Assembly (NCBI GenBank): GCA_947247005.1
Contig: OX365944.1
Coordinates: 8,134,501 to 8,198,500, forward strand
Reading direction: 5' to 3'
Source of the DNA: Spisula solida
Lineage: Eukaryota > Mollusca > Bivalvia > Venerida > Mactridae
Length of the DNA: 64,000 bases
Part shown: in pieces, positions 11,183-22,302 of the stretch
Position numbering within the stretch: the first letter of the stretch is position 1
Layout: each line of letters opens with the position of its first letter
Notes under the pieces: model-generated
What the model was told of the DNA's origin: nothing
The model's database searches: none
What the model saw: only the letters and a program-made list of their open reading frames with translations
Position numbers and translations under genes: made by a program

Positions 11183-11890
11183 TATAGTGTACCGTAACGT
11201 ATTTCAATTGATTTATTAATGTATGTATATATATGTTGTTGTTGTTTTAGTTCGACTAAGATTAGGCCATACTAAATCATTTCTTTGTTTAGCGTCCGCG
11301 GACTGATAGGTTTGGGCCTCTTGACAAGGAAAAAAACACTTTTGAGTAATAAATGTTTATCATTTTAGCATATCCTTCGCTCTTATTCAATGAGATTTTA
11401 AAGATTGAGTGTGATATTAAATATTAACTCAGTTTTGTAAGCTCGGTTTTAGTTTTCATTTCACACAAACACGTTTTCAATTATTTCAGCAAGTTATTAT
11501 GATTGACAATGCTTGAAGGCTATAAATTGTTAGCCAAATAATGAAGAGGATAGAAATCGATATGACTTGTTTTTTTAGCTAGATAGGTTTTTGAACTTAG
11601 GGTGCACACTGAATGAAAACACAATTTGGTATGGTCTAAGTGTACGTGCGTGACCATTCAGTTTAGCTATTGACTTCCGACTTCGTTGGAATGATAAATT
11701 ACGTCTATCACATTCAATTATTTGCATTTCTGGACAATTTACCTCAAGATAGATAAACCTTACCGCAATAGCAGCATTCGTGACTACTCGGGTCTTTCCG
11801 TCATTAATCCGGAAGCTCCACATGTTACGTCAGGGATGTCCGAGGGTTCCCGATTGCAATAGCAGCAGTAGAAGTAGAACATGTCCCGAT
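11183..11890. other. intergenic, no gene seen
   Basis: AT-rich sequence with no supported exon. An 82-codon minus-strand frame at 11575-11823 resembles no family I know and lacks supporting signals. Confidence 0.4.
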
Positions 11891-12094
11891 CTTCTGAACA
11901 CAGGAACTTGCATTCATGATTTTAAAAAAATGAAAAAAAAATTGAAAACAACTTTTTTTTTCACTGGGTCTACTGTGCAGCCTCTGTATTAAAATATATA
12001 TTTTAATACAGGCTGTACAGTAGGCCCGGTGAAAAAAAAGTTTTTTCATTTTTTTTTCAATTTCAGTATAAATGCAAGTTCCTGTGTTCTGAAG
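11891..12094. repeat. 204-bp foldback element
   Basis: Arms of about 95 bp start cttctgaacacaggaacttg and end caagttcctgtgttctgaag. The centre at about 11997 is ctgtattaaaatata / tatattttaatacag. Poly-A and poly-T tracts are paired within the arms. It is a likely inverted-repeat transposon with no coding capacity. Confidence 0.8.
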
Positions 12095-12646
12095 AACATC
12101 AAGTTGAGCCAAATCTCATCTCAAATATTGTCATTCACCTTTAGTAATTTCCGCGATATGTTGCACTCAAAATTGGCCTAAAAACAAACACTTCATTTTG
12201 AGTTAATTACAGTAAAATGGCAAGATCACATACTTCTGATTATCTAAAGTATAGACCCTGATTTGAGTAAAATCTCAATTTGAGCTGATATTTCTACTTC
12301 AGATGCTTCGGTGGATCTGGGCCAGAACAGAACAAAACATTGTTATCTTTTCGTTCTTTGTATATTTAGGTTTCCATCCATCACATTGAATGTACAAAAA
12401 AAAATAATAATACATTCGTCAAGAGTGAATATAATTAATAACTAAACATTTATACTGATGTATACAGTGTCAATTATTGAAAGCGTTAGGGGCTATACAG
12501 TATACAGCTAACATTTTACCAGGGCCTATATTTATAAAGCATCTTAGTAGAAAACTAACAATTTTCTAAAAATCTTAAAATTTCCTAAAGTGTATCAGCT
12601 AAATAACACTATCATGGTTATTTTAAAATTGTTTACATTGTTTTTA

Positions 12647-12810
12647 GCTCACCTGTCACATAGTTACAATGTGAGCTATTGTGATCACTCTTCGTCCGTC
12701 GTCCGTGCGTTCGTCCGTCAACAATTCGTTCAAACAACTTCTCCTCTTAAACCACTTGACCGATTTCTAAAAATAGCTAAAATAATTGTTATCTATGTGA
12801 AATAAATTTA
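12647..12810 (+). mobile_element. fragment of AGCTCACC-ended bivalve repeat
   Basis: It starts tttttagctcacctgtcaca, then gtgagctattgtgatcac, then a run of CGTCCGTC-type words. Related copies start at 47281 and span 57676-58120. The 3' part here is missing or diverged after about 12810. Confidence 0.65.
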
Positions 12811-12835
12811 CATCAAAAGACAGGAGATTGTGCAA

Positions 12836-13034
12836 CAGGTTTAAGCCTATATTAGACTCTTCTTGTATGGAACCGAGCTTTTGGCTACATTTTGCTGGCT
12901 GGCCTTAAAGAAAGATACCGCTATGTGGGAAACACCGAAAACACTTCTATTTTATCCAGCTGGAGTCGGGATCGAACCCACAACTTTCGGATAAGCATTC
13001 AGTAGCTCTCACGACTGAACATCTGGTCCGCCCC
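12836..13034 (-). mobile_element. tRNA-derived SINE, reverse strand
   Basis: On the minus strand, 13034-12960 forms a tRNA-like head with an A-box-like segment near gttcagtcgtgag and a clear B box (gggttcgatcccg). About 120 bp of body follows to 12836. It does not have a clean cloverleaf, so it is a SINE head and not a functional tRNA gene. Confidence 0.6.
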
Positions 13035-13087
13035 TGTCTTATGTAACGCTGATAACTGACCTTATATACTGACCTTAATCGATATTT

Positions 13088-13330
13088 ACAACCATTCACA
13101 TGTATTTTGACATTGATTATTCATTAGACGGGTCGATGGGATAAGGTATCATAGTTGTTAAATCTATAACGATAAATTTCGTAAAAATTATGTTTTGTAC
13201 AATGCAAGTAACGGTTTCTAATGTGGATACAAAATGTTACCCGTATGTGAAATATGCTGGTTCCATTACGTACAAGTCAAGTCAAAATCTAGTTATTGTC
13301 GGAATTGGGGTACAATGTATGTAACAAAAT
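13088..13330. repeat. dispersed repeat, related copy at 53090-53290
   Basis: It shares the order of words acattgattattcatt, tcgatggga, acgataa and gttacccgtatgtgaa with the segment at 53090-53290. Neither copy codes for a recognisable protein. Confidence 0.5.
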
Positions 13331-13748
13331 AAACATAAGCTATGTATAGCTTTTAACTGACAAAGCAAAGGTCAGAAAAATGCGACAATATTGCGGATGA
13401 GAAATTTGTGAAGAATGCTTATTGAGTAAGCTCAATGAATAAACCAAACGTTCTTAATAATTTCGCCGAACTCAATTATAACATTATACCATAGTACTAC
13501 AGTATTAACCGAAATATTGAATAACCATGAACCATAAAATAAGCATATCAGCAACAAATCAGCCACATTTTGATACCTAAATACCAGACATGCCAAATCT
13601 GTTTTTCTTGCATAGTAACATTTGAATTTTTACCATTATAATGTTTGTACGGCGAAAAATTGTATCAGGCTGTTGAATACTAGGATAAAACATATATGAT
13701 TTGTTTAAAATAGCTTAGTTAAATTTTATCTGCAACGCCTGAAAAGTC

Positions 13749-14054
13749 CACAGACACTTGGGGTCTGGACCTCGCCCGCCCCTCCCGCTACGCTCCTGGA
13801 ATTATATTTTTATTTATTATATTTTATCCAGACCCATTTAGTTATCACACAAACATTTGTTGGATGTATTTGATATTAATACAAAAATCTACGCAATTCC
13901 TCTACTGCTTAAATAACACATTATTATTTAAGCTAGAGAGGCATTAACGCATATATTTTATTTGTCCCAGATACGTTTAATAATGTTTGTGTTATAATTG
14001 TATGTTTCTGAGTATACAATGTTGATGATGCGGCCCAGACCCCAAGTGTCGGTG
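13749..14054. mobile_element. 306-bp hAT-like MITE with perfect 8-bp target duplication
   Basis: The inverted ends CACAGACACTTGGGGTCTGG (13749-13768) and, reversed, CACCGACACTTGGGGTCTGG (to 14054) differ at one base. The flanks 13741-13748 and 14055-14062 are both GAAAAGTC. An 8-bp target duplication is typical of the hAT superfamily, and ends beginning CA fit it. The interior is AT-rich and non-coding. The perfect duplication indicates a recent insertion. Confidence 0.85.
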
Positions 14055-14149
14055 GAAAAGTCCGCTGCATTAAAATGGGCGTATCCAGGGGAGGTCCAAC
14101 TTGGGGGCTGAGATGGGGTGGGCACGGGAGGGGTGTCCCCTCCTGCGAA

Positions 14150-14912
14150 TATTTTTTCGAGTTTTGACTAAAAATGGTGCAATTTCCTGCACTTTAACCT
14201 TTGAAACCAGACCTAAAAATAATTAAAGTAGTGCTATTAATTAGTGTTCCTTCCACTCTAAGGTTTTTTCGAGTTTTGACTAAAAATGGTGCAATTTCCT
14301 GCACTTTAACCTTTGAAACCAGACCTAAAAATAATTAAAGTAGTGCTATTAATTAGTGTTCCTTCCACCCCAAGGTTTTTTCGAGTTTTGACTAAAAATG
14401 GTGCAATTCCTGCACTTTAACCTTTGAAACCAGACCTAAAAATAATTAAAGTAGTGCTATTAATTAGTGTTCCTTCCACCCCAAGGTTTTTTCGAGTTTT
14501 GACTAAAAATGGTGCAATTTCCTGCACTTTAACCTTTGAAACCAGACCTAAAAATAATTAAAGTAGTGCTATTAATTAGTGTTCCTTCCACTCCAAGGTT
14601 TTTTCGAGTTTTGACTAAAAATGGTGCAATTTCCTGCACTTTAACCTTTGAAACCAGACCTAAAAATAATTAAAGTAGTGCTATTAATTAGTGTTCCTTC
14701 CACTCCAAGGTTTTTTCGAGTTTTGACTAAAAATGGTGCAATTTCCTGCACTTTAACCTTTGAAACCAGACCTAAAAATAATTAAAGTAGTGCTATTAAT
14801 TAGTGTTCCTTCCACTCCAAGGTTTTTTCGAGTTTTGACTAAAAATGGTGCAATTTCCTGCACTTTTAGCTTTAAAATCAGACCTAAAAATAATAAAGCA
14901 GTGCTACTAATT
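14150..14912 (+). repeat. 112-bp tandem array, seven copies
   Basis: Units begin ttttttcgagttttgactaa at about 14151, 14263, 14375, 14486, 14599, 14711 and 14823. Copies 1-6 are almost identical; one has a single-base deletion and the spacer varies ccacctccaagg / ccaccccaagg. Copy 7 is diverged and partial. The near identity indicates recent expansion or homogenisation. There is no open frame across the units. Confidence 0.95.
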
Positions 14913-15061
14913 AGTTCTACTAACTTTTAAAAAAATGTTTATAATCTGATCATTCATGTTTTACCACTCTAACATTAATTATTAAGAAATCCATTTTTTT
15001 TAAAAATGTAAAGCAATTTTCTGAACTATAAAAATTTACTTAAATATTTGGATATAATACT

Positions 15062-15494
15062 GGCCCCAATTCCACGAAAAAACTTAAGTAATTGCTCAGC
15101 TGAGACTGCTATTTTGAATTTATTATATGACTACAATTATAGTCTTGTGATGTAGATTTCTACCTGGAACTGTGTATTAATTGCTAAATAATGATATAGT
15201 AGGTGATTTTTTGTATGAAATTCTCATGGAAATCCAACAGTAATGAATAATAAAGAATGTCATACTTGAGCCTGTTATAACAGACTTAAGTTTTTGCTTT
15301 AGATGTTTAGAACTTTAAAACACTATTTTCTGTAAAAATCAGACTTATTATGTATTGCTCTATTAAATTGGCATCTAACTGTGATTGAACAATATAAACA
15401 AGTATACATTTGAGTCATTTAAGCCACAAAATATGTTTTTAAAATAGCAGTCTCAGCTGAGCAATAACTTAAGTTTTTTCGTGGAATTGGGGCC
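15062..15494. mobile_element. 433-bp MITE with 54-bp inverted ends
   Basis: GGCCCCAATTCCACGAAAAA at 15062 begins a 54-bp arm that is repeated in reverse up to 15494 with essentially one mismatch. The arms contain the palindrome GCTCAGCTGAGC-like core ctcagctgag. The interior is AT-rich and non-coding. The target duplication is not clear (flanks atact / tgtact). Confidence 0.85.
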
Positions 15495-16001
15495 TGTACT
15501 ACTACGTTTAATTTATCAACATTTTCAATGAAATGGATGATTTAAAAATATTTCAATAATGTGACTGTTACTTTCCACTCAAACATTTAATACTATATTT
15601 TTAGAAATCCTAATTAATCACACCGACAAGCAATTAAATAATATACATATTTTTTCTCACTGTAATGATTACATGTAAATCACATTTAACTATCAATTCT
15701 TCAAGTCAAACTTTTAATTGTTTGTCATCATGCTCTAATTTAATGGGATTAAATGGTGATAACAATTGATATCATTATGTAAGCTCTGACTGACCATCTT
15801 TAATCAATCTAAAGACACTTGATTTCTTATCAGTTGCACACATCACACCTCCACTCTGTTGAATGCTTGATTAGTCATGTACAAATGCTTAACTCTGCAT
15901 GTACAAATGCTTAATTCTGCATGTACAAATGCTAAACTCTGCAGGAATCTGGTTCCGGTCAAAATGACGAATAATAAGATTTGGTGAATATTTATCGATT
16001 T
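15495..16001. other. intergenic, no gene seen
   Basis: AT-rich. Positions 15880-15945 hold three copies of a 22-bp unit (catgtacaaatgcttaa + ctctg) in tandem. Nothing else recognised. Confidence 0.5.
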
Positions 16002-16640
16002 TTATGCCCCCCTGTCGATAGATGGGGAGGCATATAGTGATTCACCTGTCCGTTCGTCCGTCCGTTCGTCCGTCCTGGTTAAACCAAATTGACAGTTTCT
16101 TCTAGCATTATTATGGCTTGCTACAAAGCTTCCATACTTGCATGGATGTTGTATATGAACACTCTTCACACGCCTGTATCACATGGCCTCATTTTGACCT
16201 TCACCTTGACATAATTTTGGACTTAGACTTATTGAAGGGCCAAATTCTTGGTTAACCCAAATTGACCGTTTCTTCTAGCATTACTATGGCTTGCTACAAA
16301 GCTTTCATACTTGCATGGATGTTGTATATGAACACTCTTTACACGCCTGTATCACCTGACCCCATTTTGACCTTCACCTTGACCTAATTTTGGACTTAGA
16401 CTCATTGAAGGGTCAAATTCCTGGTTAACCCAAATTGACAGTTTCGTTTTACATCATGTCCATCATGGCGTTGCCTTAAAACTTGGCAAAACTTGTTTAC
16501 CATCATAAGCCCCTTACATTATCAAAGCCATGTAACACTATCCAACATTATTACAGAATTATAGCCCCTGATTGACTTAGCTTTTTATGGGCAAGGCTTC
16601 CATGGGGGGCATAAGCGTTTATTGAACGCAGTCTTGTTTA
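16002..16640 (+). mobile_element. TATGCCCC-ended element with internal duplication
   Basis: It starts tatgcccccctgtcgatag at 16002, has a CCGTTCGTCCGTCC tract, and closes with ggggggcata at about 16604-16613. A conserved tail gtttattgaacgcagtct follows. Inside, a unit of about 182 bp (aaattgaccgtttcttctag ... gaccccattttgacc) is present twice in tandem. The same family is found at 43203-46040, where it is broken by insertions. No coding capacity. Confidence 0.8.
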
Positions 16641-17835
16641 GTTTTTAGGTCACAAAGGTGAGTTTAGCATTGGAATTATAGATGTCTGGATAAGTCTTTA
16701 TAATTGATTTTACAAATATATATTTATATTATTATAAGTGAATGTCCACAAGATTGAATAAAAATGAACATCGAAAGTGTATTTAATTTTCGTTTTCTTT
16801 TTTGTCAAAAAAGGCTAGTGTTATCACCGGCGGACTATACTCCAAGTATGCAAATGGTTTGTACGCCTAGTGAAATGTTATACCATCAAACATGATCAAT
16901 CTCCATTTACTGAAAACCACCGTTATTTACGTATGAATCATTGATTTTACTGTTGACAACTGATGTGATTCATTGGCCACATTTTACACCAATGGTGAAT
17001 TTGGTTTTAGTTTGGTGGTTTCGATGTGGTTTCAAACTACATTTAGTTGTTTAGCTGTAAACATGTGGTTTGTTGTACAGTTATAGCGGACAAATGTATC
17101 ATGTTTTCGCTATTACACGGCCGAAATTCGGCCATATTCCCCTATCCAAAAAGTATATTTTCCCTCTTTCTGAAAACAAACACTTCTCTCAAAATCGGTT
17201 ACATCATGTAGATCTATATCCTAACCATCACCATCCTTTCTAGATGTATATTAATGCCTATAAATGAAAAACTAAACAGTATCACTATTATTACAATCTC
17301 CCCCACCCCTTCGGCATTTAAACGACGCGAACCCCCTTCCAAAGGCCCAGGTACAGGTCCCCCAAATTTTATTCTGTGGGAATCTTCTTTTTTACATGCT
17401 TTTTGTTTCGGATAGTCAAGAACCGGTCAAACCACCTCCATGGGTGGTTCGATCAGTTTGACCAAGGGGTGTAAAACCACAAAGTAAACCGAAACAAGCT
17501 GTACCCCTGGTTTGTTGAAAAAATGTCTGGTTCATAAAATCGTCCATTAAACCAAAACTGGTTCGTCGCCGACCAATTCGCCCCCAAGTGAACACATGCC
17601 AATATTCGTCGTGATATGATAACCCTTGTTACCAACATGATTGGATAATCACAACATGATTACAACATGGCGGATGTACATGTCTCTGTACGTTTAGATA
17701 TACCACTCCTATTCGGCCAATTTGTCTAAATTCTACTGGCCTAATAACCTTCTGATGCTGCATGAAGATAGAATGGTAAGTTGATTTCATGAACATGACT
17801 GAAACTATTCTACTGTATTTTGTTAGTGTTTATAA
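16641..17835. other. intergenic, no gene seen
   Basis: No supported exon. An inverted pair, ggtcaaaccacctcc / gggtggttcgatcagtttgacc, lies at 17425-17465. A 61-codon minus-strand frame at 17453-17638 has no recognisable family. Confidence 0.4.
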
Positions 17836-18285
17836 GCGGATTTAGCTCAGTGGTAACGCGCTGGGCTGTCAATCCAGAGGTCGTGGGTTCAATCCCTGGC
17901 ATCGGAACTTGACATTTCTGAAATATTTAAAGATATTTCCCGCTATATCTGGCCGTGTGGTCTGCAAAGTATCTGGAAGTGCCAGGAAGCTGTATGTCGG
18001 TGCTATACACCGGGTACATTAAAGAACCAGGCTGTCTATTCGAAATAAGAGCTAGGCGCACTTCTGCAGCGCCGGACATGCCTGTATCTAATGTCTCTCT
18101 CTTCCTTCAGGGGCTTTCTCTCAGTCTGTCCCTCTGGTCAGATCATGCTGTATCTGCACTTGTAGAGGATGCACCTGCGCCCTTGTGGCTGCAACAAAAA
18201 ATAATGTAAAGTGCCTTTGAACGTGCGTTCGCATGAGAAGGGCGCTATATAAATCTGGTATATTTATTTATTTAGTGTGATACAC
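17836..18285 (+). mobile_element. tRNA-headed SINE of about 450 bp
   Basis: Positions 17837-17908 form a tRNA-like head with A box tagctcagtgg and B box gggttcaatcc. The anticodon loop is ctGTCaa closed by a five-pair stem, so the head resembles tRNA-Asp(GTC). A body of about 330 bp follows. The end reads agggcgctatataaatctgg followed by an ATTT-rich tail, like the 3' tails shared between some SINEs and L2-type LINEs. The head has a weak D stem and a long attached body, so I call it a SINE and not a tRNA gene. TTAGTGT occurs on both sides near the ends and may be a target duplication. Confidence 0.82.
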
Positions 18286-18583
18286 AACACGTTAAACAGT
18301 TTGTCAAATCAATGTTGGATTGATTTGACAGTGAATTAAACATATTTCTAGTTGTTGAAATCTTATGTACATACGGCTCGGTCATTTCACTATCAGACTT
18401 AGTTTAGAGTAAGTTATTTGTTCGTGAAAACCATTTAAAGTTACCCATGTGTGATTTTTTGGAAACATTAAACCACAATTCTATCAAAATGTGAAAATGT
18501 GAAATTTTGACGTCAGGTTGGAAATCCGACAGCTGAGCTCATATATGTTTCCTGATACAATCACATACATCATAAGGCCGAAC

Positions 18584-18912
18584 TTAAAATATTCTTTGTT
18601 TCCCCTTCCCGACCCAAGCAGATTCAAAATGGGTAGGTGGGTAGGTTAAAAAAAATTGGAATTGTTTCAGTTAATGGTCAATACAAATAAGGACATTTAG
18701 TTAACTCTAAGGTAAAAACCAACAGTCTTACATTTAAAATAGTTACCAAATTTACTAGTAAAAACCAACCGTTATACAAAAAAATAATTTTTTCATCCCC
18801 AATATTTCATAAAATAATATTATTTCAATTTGGGCAATAAAATATTTTGGGTAGGGCTGTTTTTTCGGGTAGGTAAGGGATGGGGAAACAAACAATATTT
18901 TATTTAAGGCCT
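18584..18912. mobile_element. 329-bp MITE with diverged inverted ends of about 40 bp
   Basis: The left end aggccgaacttaaaatattc plus tttgtttcccc pairs in reverse with ggggaaacaaacaatatttt plus atttaaggcct at the right. The interior has gggtaggtgggtaggtt and its inverse-like gggtaggtaagg. No coding content. Confidence 0.7.
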
Positions 18913-18917
18913 AATAA

Positions 18918-19241
18918 CAAGAGATGTTTGTAAAGCACGTATGCCCCAGTGGAAGCCCAATAGTCAGAAAGGGTAAAGGTAACAACAGTTGATGACCAAC
19001 CTCCATGTAAAGTTTGAGAATCCTAGAACAAAGCGTTCTTGAGTTATTGCACGGAAACCATTAGGTCTACCGACCTACCGACCGCCCGACCGCCCGACCG
19101 ACCGACCGACCGACCCACCGACCCACCGACCCACCGACCCACCGACCCACCGACCCACCGACCGACCGACCACCGACCGACCGACCGACCGACCGACCGA
19201 TGTGCAAAGCAATATACCCCCTCATTAAAGATGGGGGCATA
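18918..19241 (+). mobile_element. acaagagatg...gggggcata element with CCGA microsatellite
   Basis: It starts acaagagatgtttgtaaagc and closes with gatgggggcata. Copies with the same start, middle (tagtcagaaa, ccatgtaaagtttga, ttcttgagttattg) and end lie at 58966-59246 and, interrupted, at 56555-56910. The core 19071-19200 is an imperfect microsatellite of ccga and ccgaccca units. Confidence 0.75.
19071..19200. repeat. CCGA / CCGACCCA microsatellite
   Basis: Tetranucleotide ccga units flank about five or six octanucleotide ccgaccca units. It sits at the position where the related copy at 58966-59246 has only a short gaccgaccgaca tract, so this copy has expanded. Confidence 0.9.
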
Positions 19242-20876
19242 CTTATATTGTAAGGCGTATACGAAAATATGTGCAATGTGTAGAGTTAGATTTTAATTGT
19301 GGGAATATCCAGAGGACACTTAAAAATGGTAAGTGTTGGTGGGTTGCATAGTGTTAAAGATGAAGAAATAGCTGCATGAATTCATGAGTCTTAGAAGAAA
19401 ACAAGAGATGAAAATTTCAGGATGAATTAGTGTAACTGAAATAACGTACATGCAAATATCTCAATTACTTTTCAGTGCATTGCTACGAAACTTGGCTGTA
19501 ACCTTGTGTAAAATTGCGTTGTTTTACCTGAATTATGCACAATTTAAAAGCATCAGTGACATTACATATGGATAAACCCTAGTACATCTATCATTACGGG
19601 TATATAGCTGCGTATATATAATACCACAAGCAGTATCACACCTCGGAGATCATGTACGTTCGTCTGGCAATATAAATAATTCAGAGTGGTTTTCATTCTA
19701 CATTTTAATTGTAAGTGGTTTACTATGCGCACCTGACAAGTTAGAACCAAAATAATAGACCACCTTTTTGTAATCTCATTAGCTAATGCATCCATAATTA
19801 GAACCATTGAGATACATTTGAAGCTGAAAATGTCTTTCTATGCCTCATTATTATGATGTGACAAAACTAGAAAAATACCGTATTAGTTACATGGGGTTGT
19901 TTAATTGATTAAAGTTGTACCACGTAATAATGCGAAACAAAGATATATTTTCAGCCGGGTCAATATAACAATAAATACACATAGGTTGGTAAACGAAAAT
20001 TTTCAATCGGACTAATTGCAACAGAAACTAAATTTATACTGGACGAAAGTACAGTATATAAGTATATTCCAAACAAAAGTTGCAACCTTTAGTCCTAGGC
20101 AAAACAAAAATATAGACCTTCAAAAAATGAAAAAATCCAACTGAACTTATGGCCGGTGTAGCACACCGTAGTGTGTACTCTTCAGCGGGAGTCACAATGA
20201 CGAAATTTAATGGCGGCGGCCAGTAAAAAAACAATAACAAACGTCCTGAAGTGTCATTATCGATTGAATAGGCAAGGTAAGAAACGATTATATTTATTTT
20301 TCATGATTGCCAAGTAGGGTGTGTCTGCGTTCACGCGTTTTGCGTGTGCACAAGTGTTCATTTGCGTTGTTTCCCGGTGGAGTCGGTGCCAAGGTCCGAT
20401 ATCGTATAAACATACATTAGACCATAGATCTCAGTAGCTAGCCAATCAGCATGGAGAAAAAGTGTTGAATAAATCTCGTATACAACACTTTGCTGTGGTA
20501 TATATAACAATAGATTGCTATATACTATAGTAGGCCAAGCAAAATAATTTAGCATAGCTATAATAATGTATACATGCATTTAGCACAGAAAATATGGATG
20601 CCAAACCGTTTTGATACCAAGCTTAGTTTAGTCTATATTATAACAATACTATATTTTAAACAAGTAACTAATTGGACTTATTAGAATACATCACGGAGGT
20701 ATATCAAAAAACATGTACATGTATATCAAACCTTTCTACATTTGTTCATTATTACTGTCATAATCTGTGACAACAATATTGATAGATAATTAACCAATTA
20801 AGGTATTGCGAACATCTCTGCTGAGTGCTGACAACATTATCAGTAGAGGGTGAATGCCGTGGTAGCTTCTATAACT
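19242..20876. other. intergenic, no gene seen
   Basis: AT-rich sequence. I see no supported exon, RNA gene or repeat with clear boundaries. The minus-strand frames here lack splice or family support. Confidence 0.4.
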
Positions 20877-21058
20877 ACAGTACGACCTCTCTAGGGGACA
20901 TATGTAGTGCAACAACCTCTGTATAACAAAACCTTCAAAGTAACTTGAAGTTATTACATGTATATACTTTTGTAAATTCTGTAGGGCAACAACTTCTGAA
21001 CAATGACCAATATTTGCAGCCCAAAAAGGGTCTCACTCTACAGAGGTTGTTCTGTACT
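20877..21058. mobile_element. ACAGTACGACCTCT MITE, copy A
   Basis: It starts acagtacgacctctctagg and ends ctctacagaggttgttctgt. It is one of three copies in the window (also 40319-40420 and 61069-61250) that share tgcaacctctgtagag-type inverted ends and the internal phrase ccaatatttgcag. Confidence 0.7.
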
Positions 21059-21642
21059 ATTGTGTCTTCAATAATTACGTGCAGATTACCCCTCTCTTCT
21101 AAGACATCATTTTTACAGAGTAGAACTTAAAACCAACTAAACGATTAAAACAAATTGTAGGGGTTCCAATGGTGTCTTGTGATTGAAGTAAATGACTTTC
21201 ATACTATCACAACCCATAATTTACAAATGAAGTAATCACCTCCAAGACCACCTTAAAATAAAGATCACTACTTTCTGTTCAATGACTTGCACATTATTCA
21301 ACCTCAAATTCACATTGAAATTGCACCTATATGAAGACCACCTCTTTAACAAGATTGGCTCAGAATTAACCATTTTTCGTTCCGTTTTCATCTGTTTGCT
21401 CTTTGATAGAATGATGCAATCACTCAACATTATTGAGATAAGTTTTTTACAGTCCCAAGAAGGAGTTTCATTATTGAGGTTTTACTTTAAATAGCTTAAT
21501 TTTGCCACTTAGATCTATACATTTGTATATGCATCATGCAACACTTAACATATTACACCAACACTTTAATGGTTTATGTACTGGTCGATTTATAGGCAAA
21601 GTGTACCTGATAAACAAAGATTATTTATCTATAGTCTAAGTC

Positions 21643-21735
21643 AGATAGAACGGCTCGTAGGTGTTGATATGGGATTATAATCCTCGTTTCACTCGGAGTT
21701 ATAAGTCCCATATACAACACCTACTCATGTTCTAT
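21643..21735. repeat. 93-bp palindrome, CTCG apex
   Basis: The arms gatagaac...gtaggtgttgatatggga and tcccatatacaacacctac...gttctatc surround the apex tcctcgtttcactcggag. It is the same structural class as 7949-8031. Confidence 0.75.
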
Positions 21736-22050
21736 CCTATACGACGTTGGGATATGAACGTGACTGTGATACTTATACATGTATACTGATATTAATAAAT
21801 ACTAATGATCAAAATAAGCAAAAACCACTTATTTGATAATAAAAACGTGTTTTTAGAACAATCAAATATGGTCACTTTTTCAAGTACGGAAGCGCAGTTT
21901 TGCCATCATTCCGACAAACCCGAAACTAGTAAGATGATCTAATTCACAAGTTTAGACAACGTACAGTGCTATGATTAGAATAGTTACGCTTTCGATTGTT
22001 TAAATATTCATGAATGCTTGTGCTATTAAAATTATATTATTACTGTAAAC

Positions 22051-22302
22051 TTCAGAGCAACAGATAAGGTTTTAGGCAATTGGGTATTTTACCCCCAGGT
22101 TTCAATTTTATTTGGGTTTTGACAAATTCTAATAGGGTATTTAATAAAACTTATTGGGTTATTGGTCTTTTATGTACTACTTTTCACTATAACATCATTT
22201 TCTATTTGCTTTTTCTTACTCCCTCCTCTCAAAATCTATTGTGCTTTTAAGAAAATTAATTGGGTAATTACCCCAATACGCAGCTTATCTGTAGCTCTGA
22301 AA
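22051..22302. mobile_element. 252-bp MITE, TTCAGAGC ends
   Basis: Left end ttcagagcaacagataag and right end cttatctgtagctctgaa are inverted with one mismatch. Further pairing of ttgggtattttaccc with gggtaattaccccaa extends the arms. AACT occurs at both flanks and may be a 4-bp target duplication. Confidence 0.7.

Noticed and set aside
14150..14912. CRISPR-like array
   Set aside because: The 112-bp units are contiguous without unique spacers and the genome is eukaryotic.
17837..17908. Functional tRNA-Asp gene
   Set aside because: Boxes and anticodon loop are present, but the D stem is weak and a SINE body and tail are attached.
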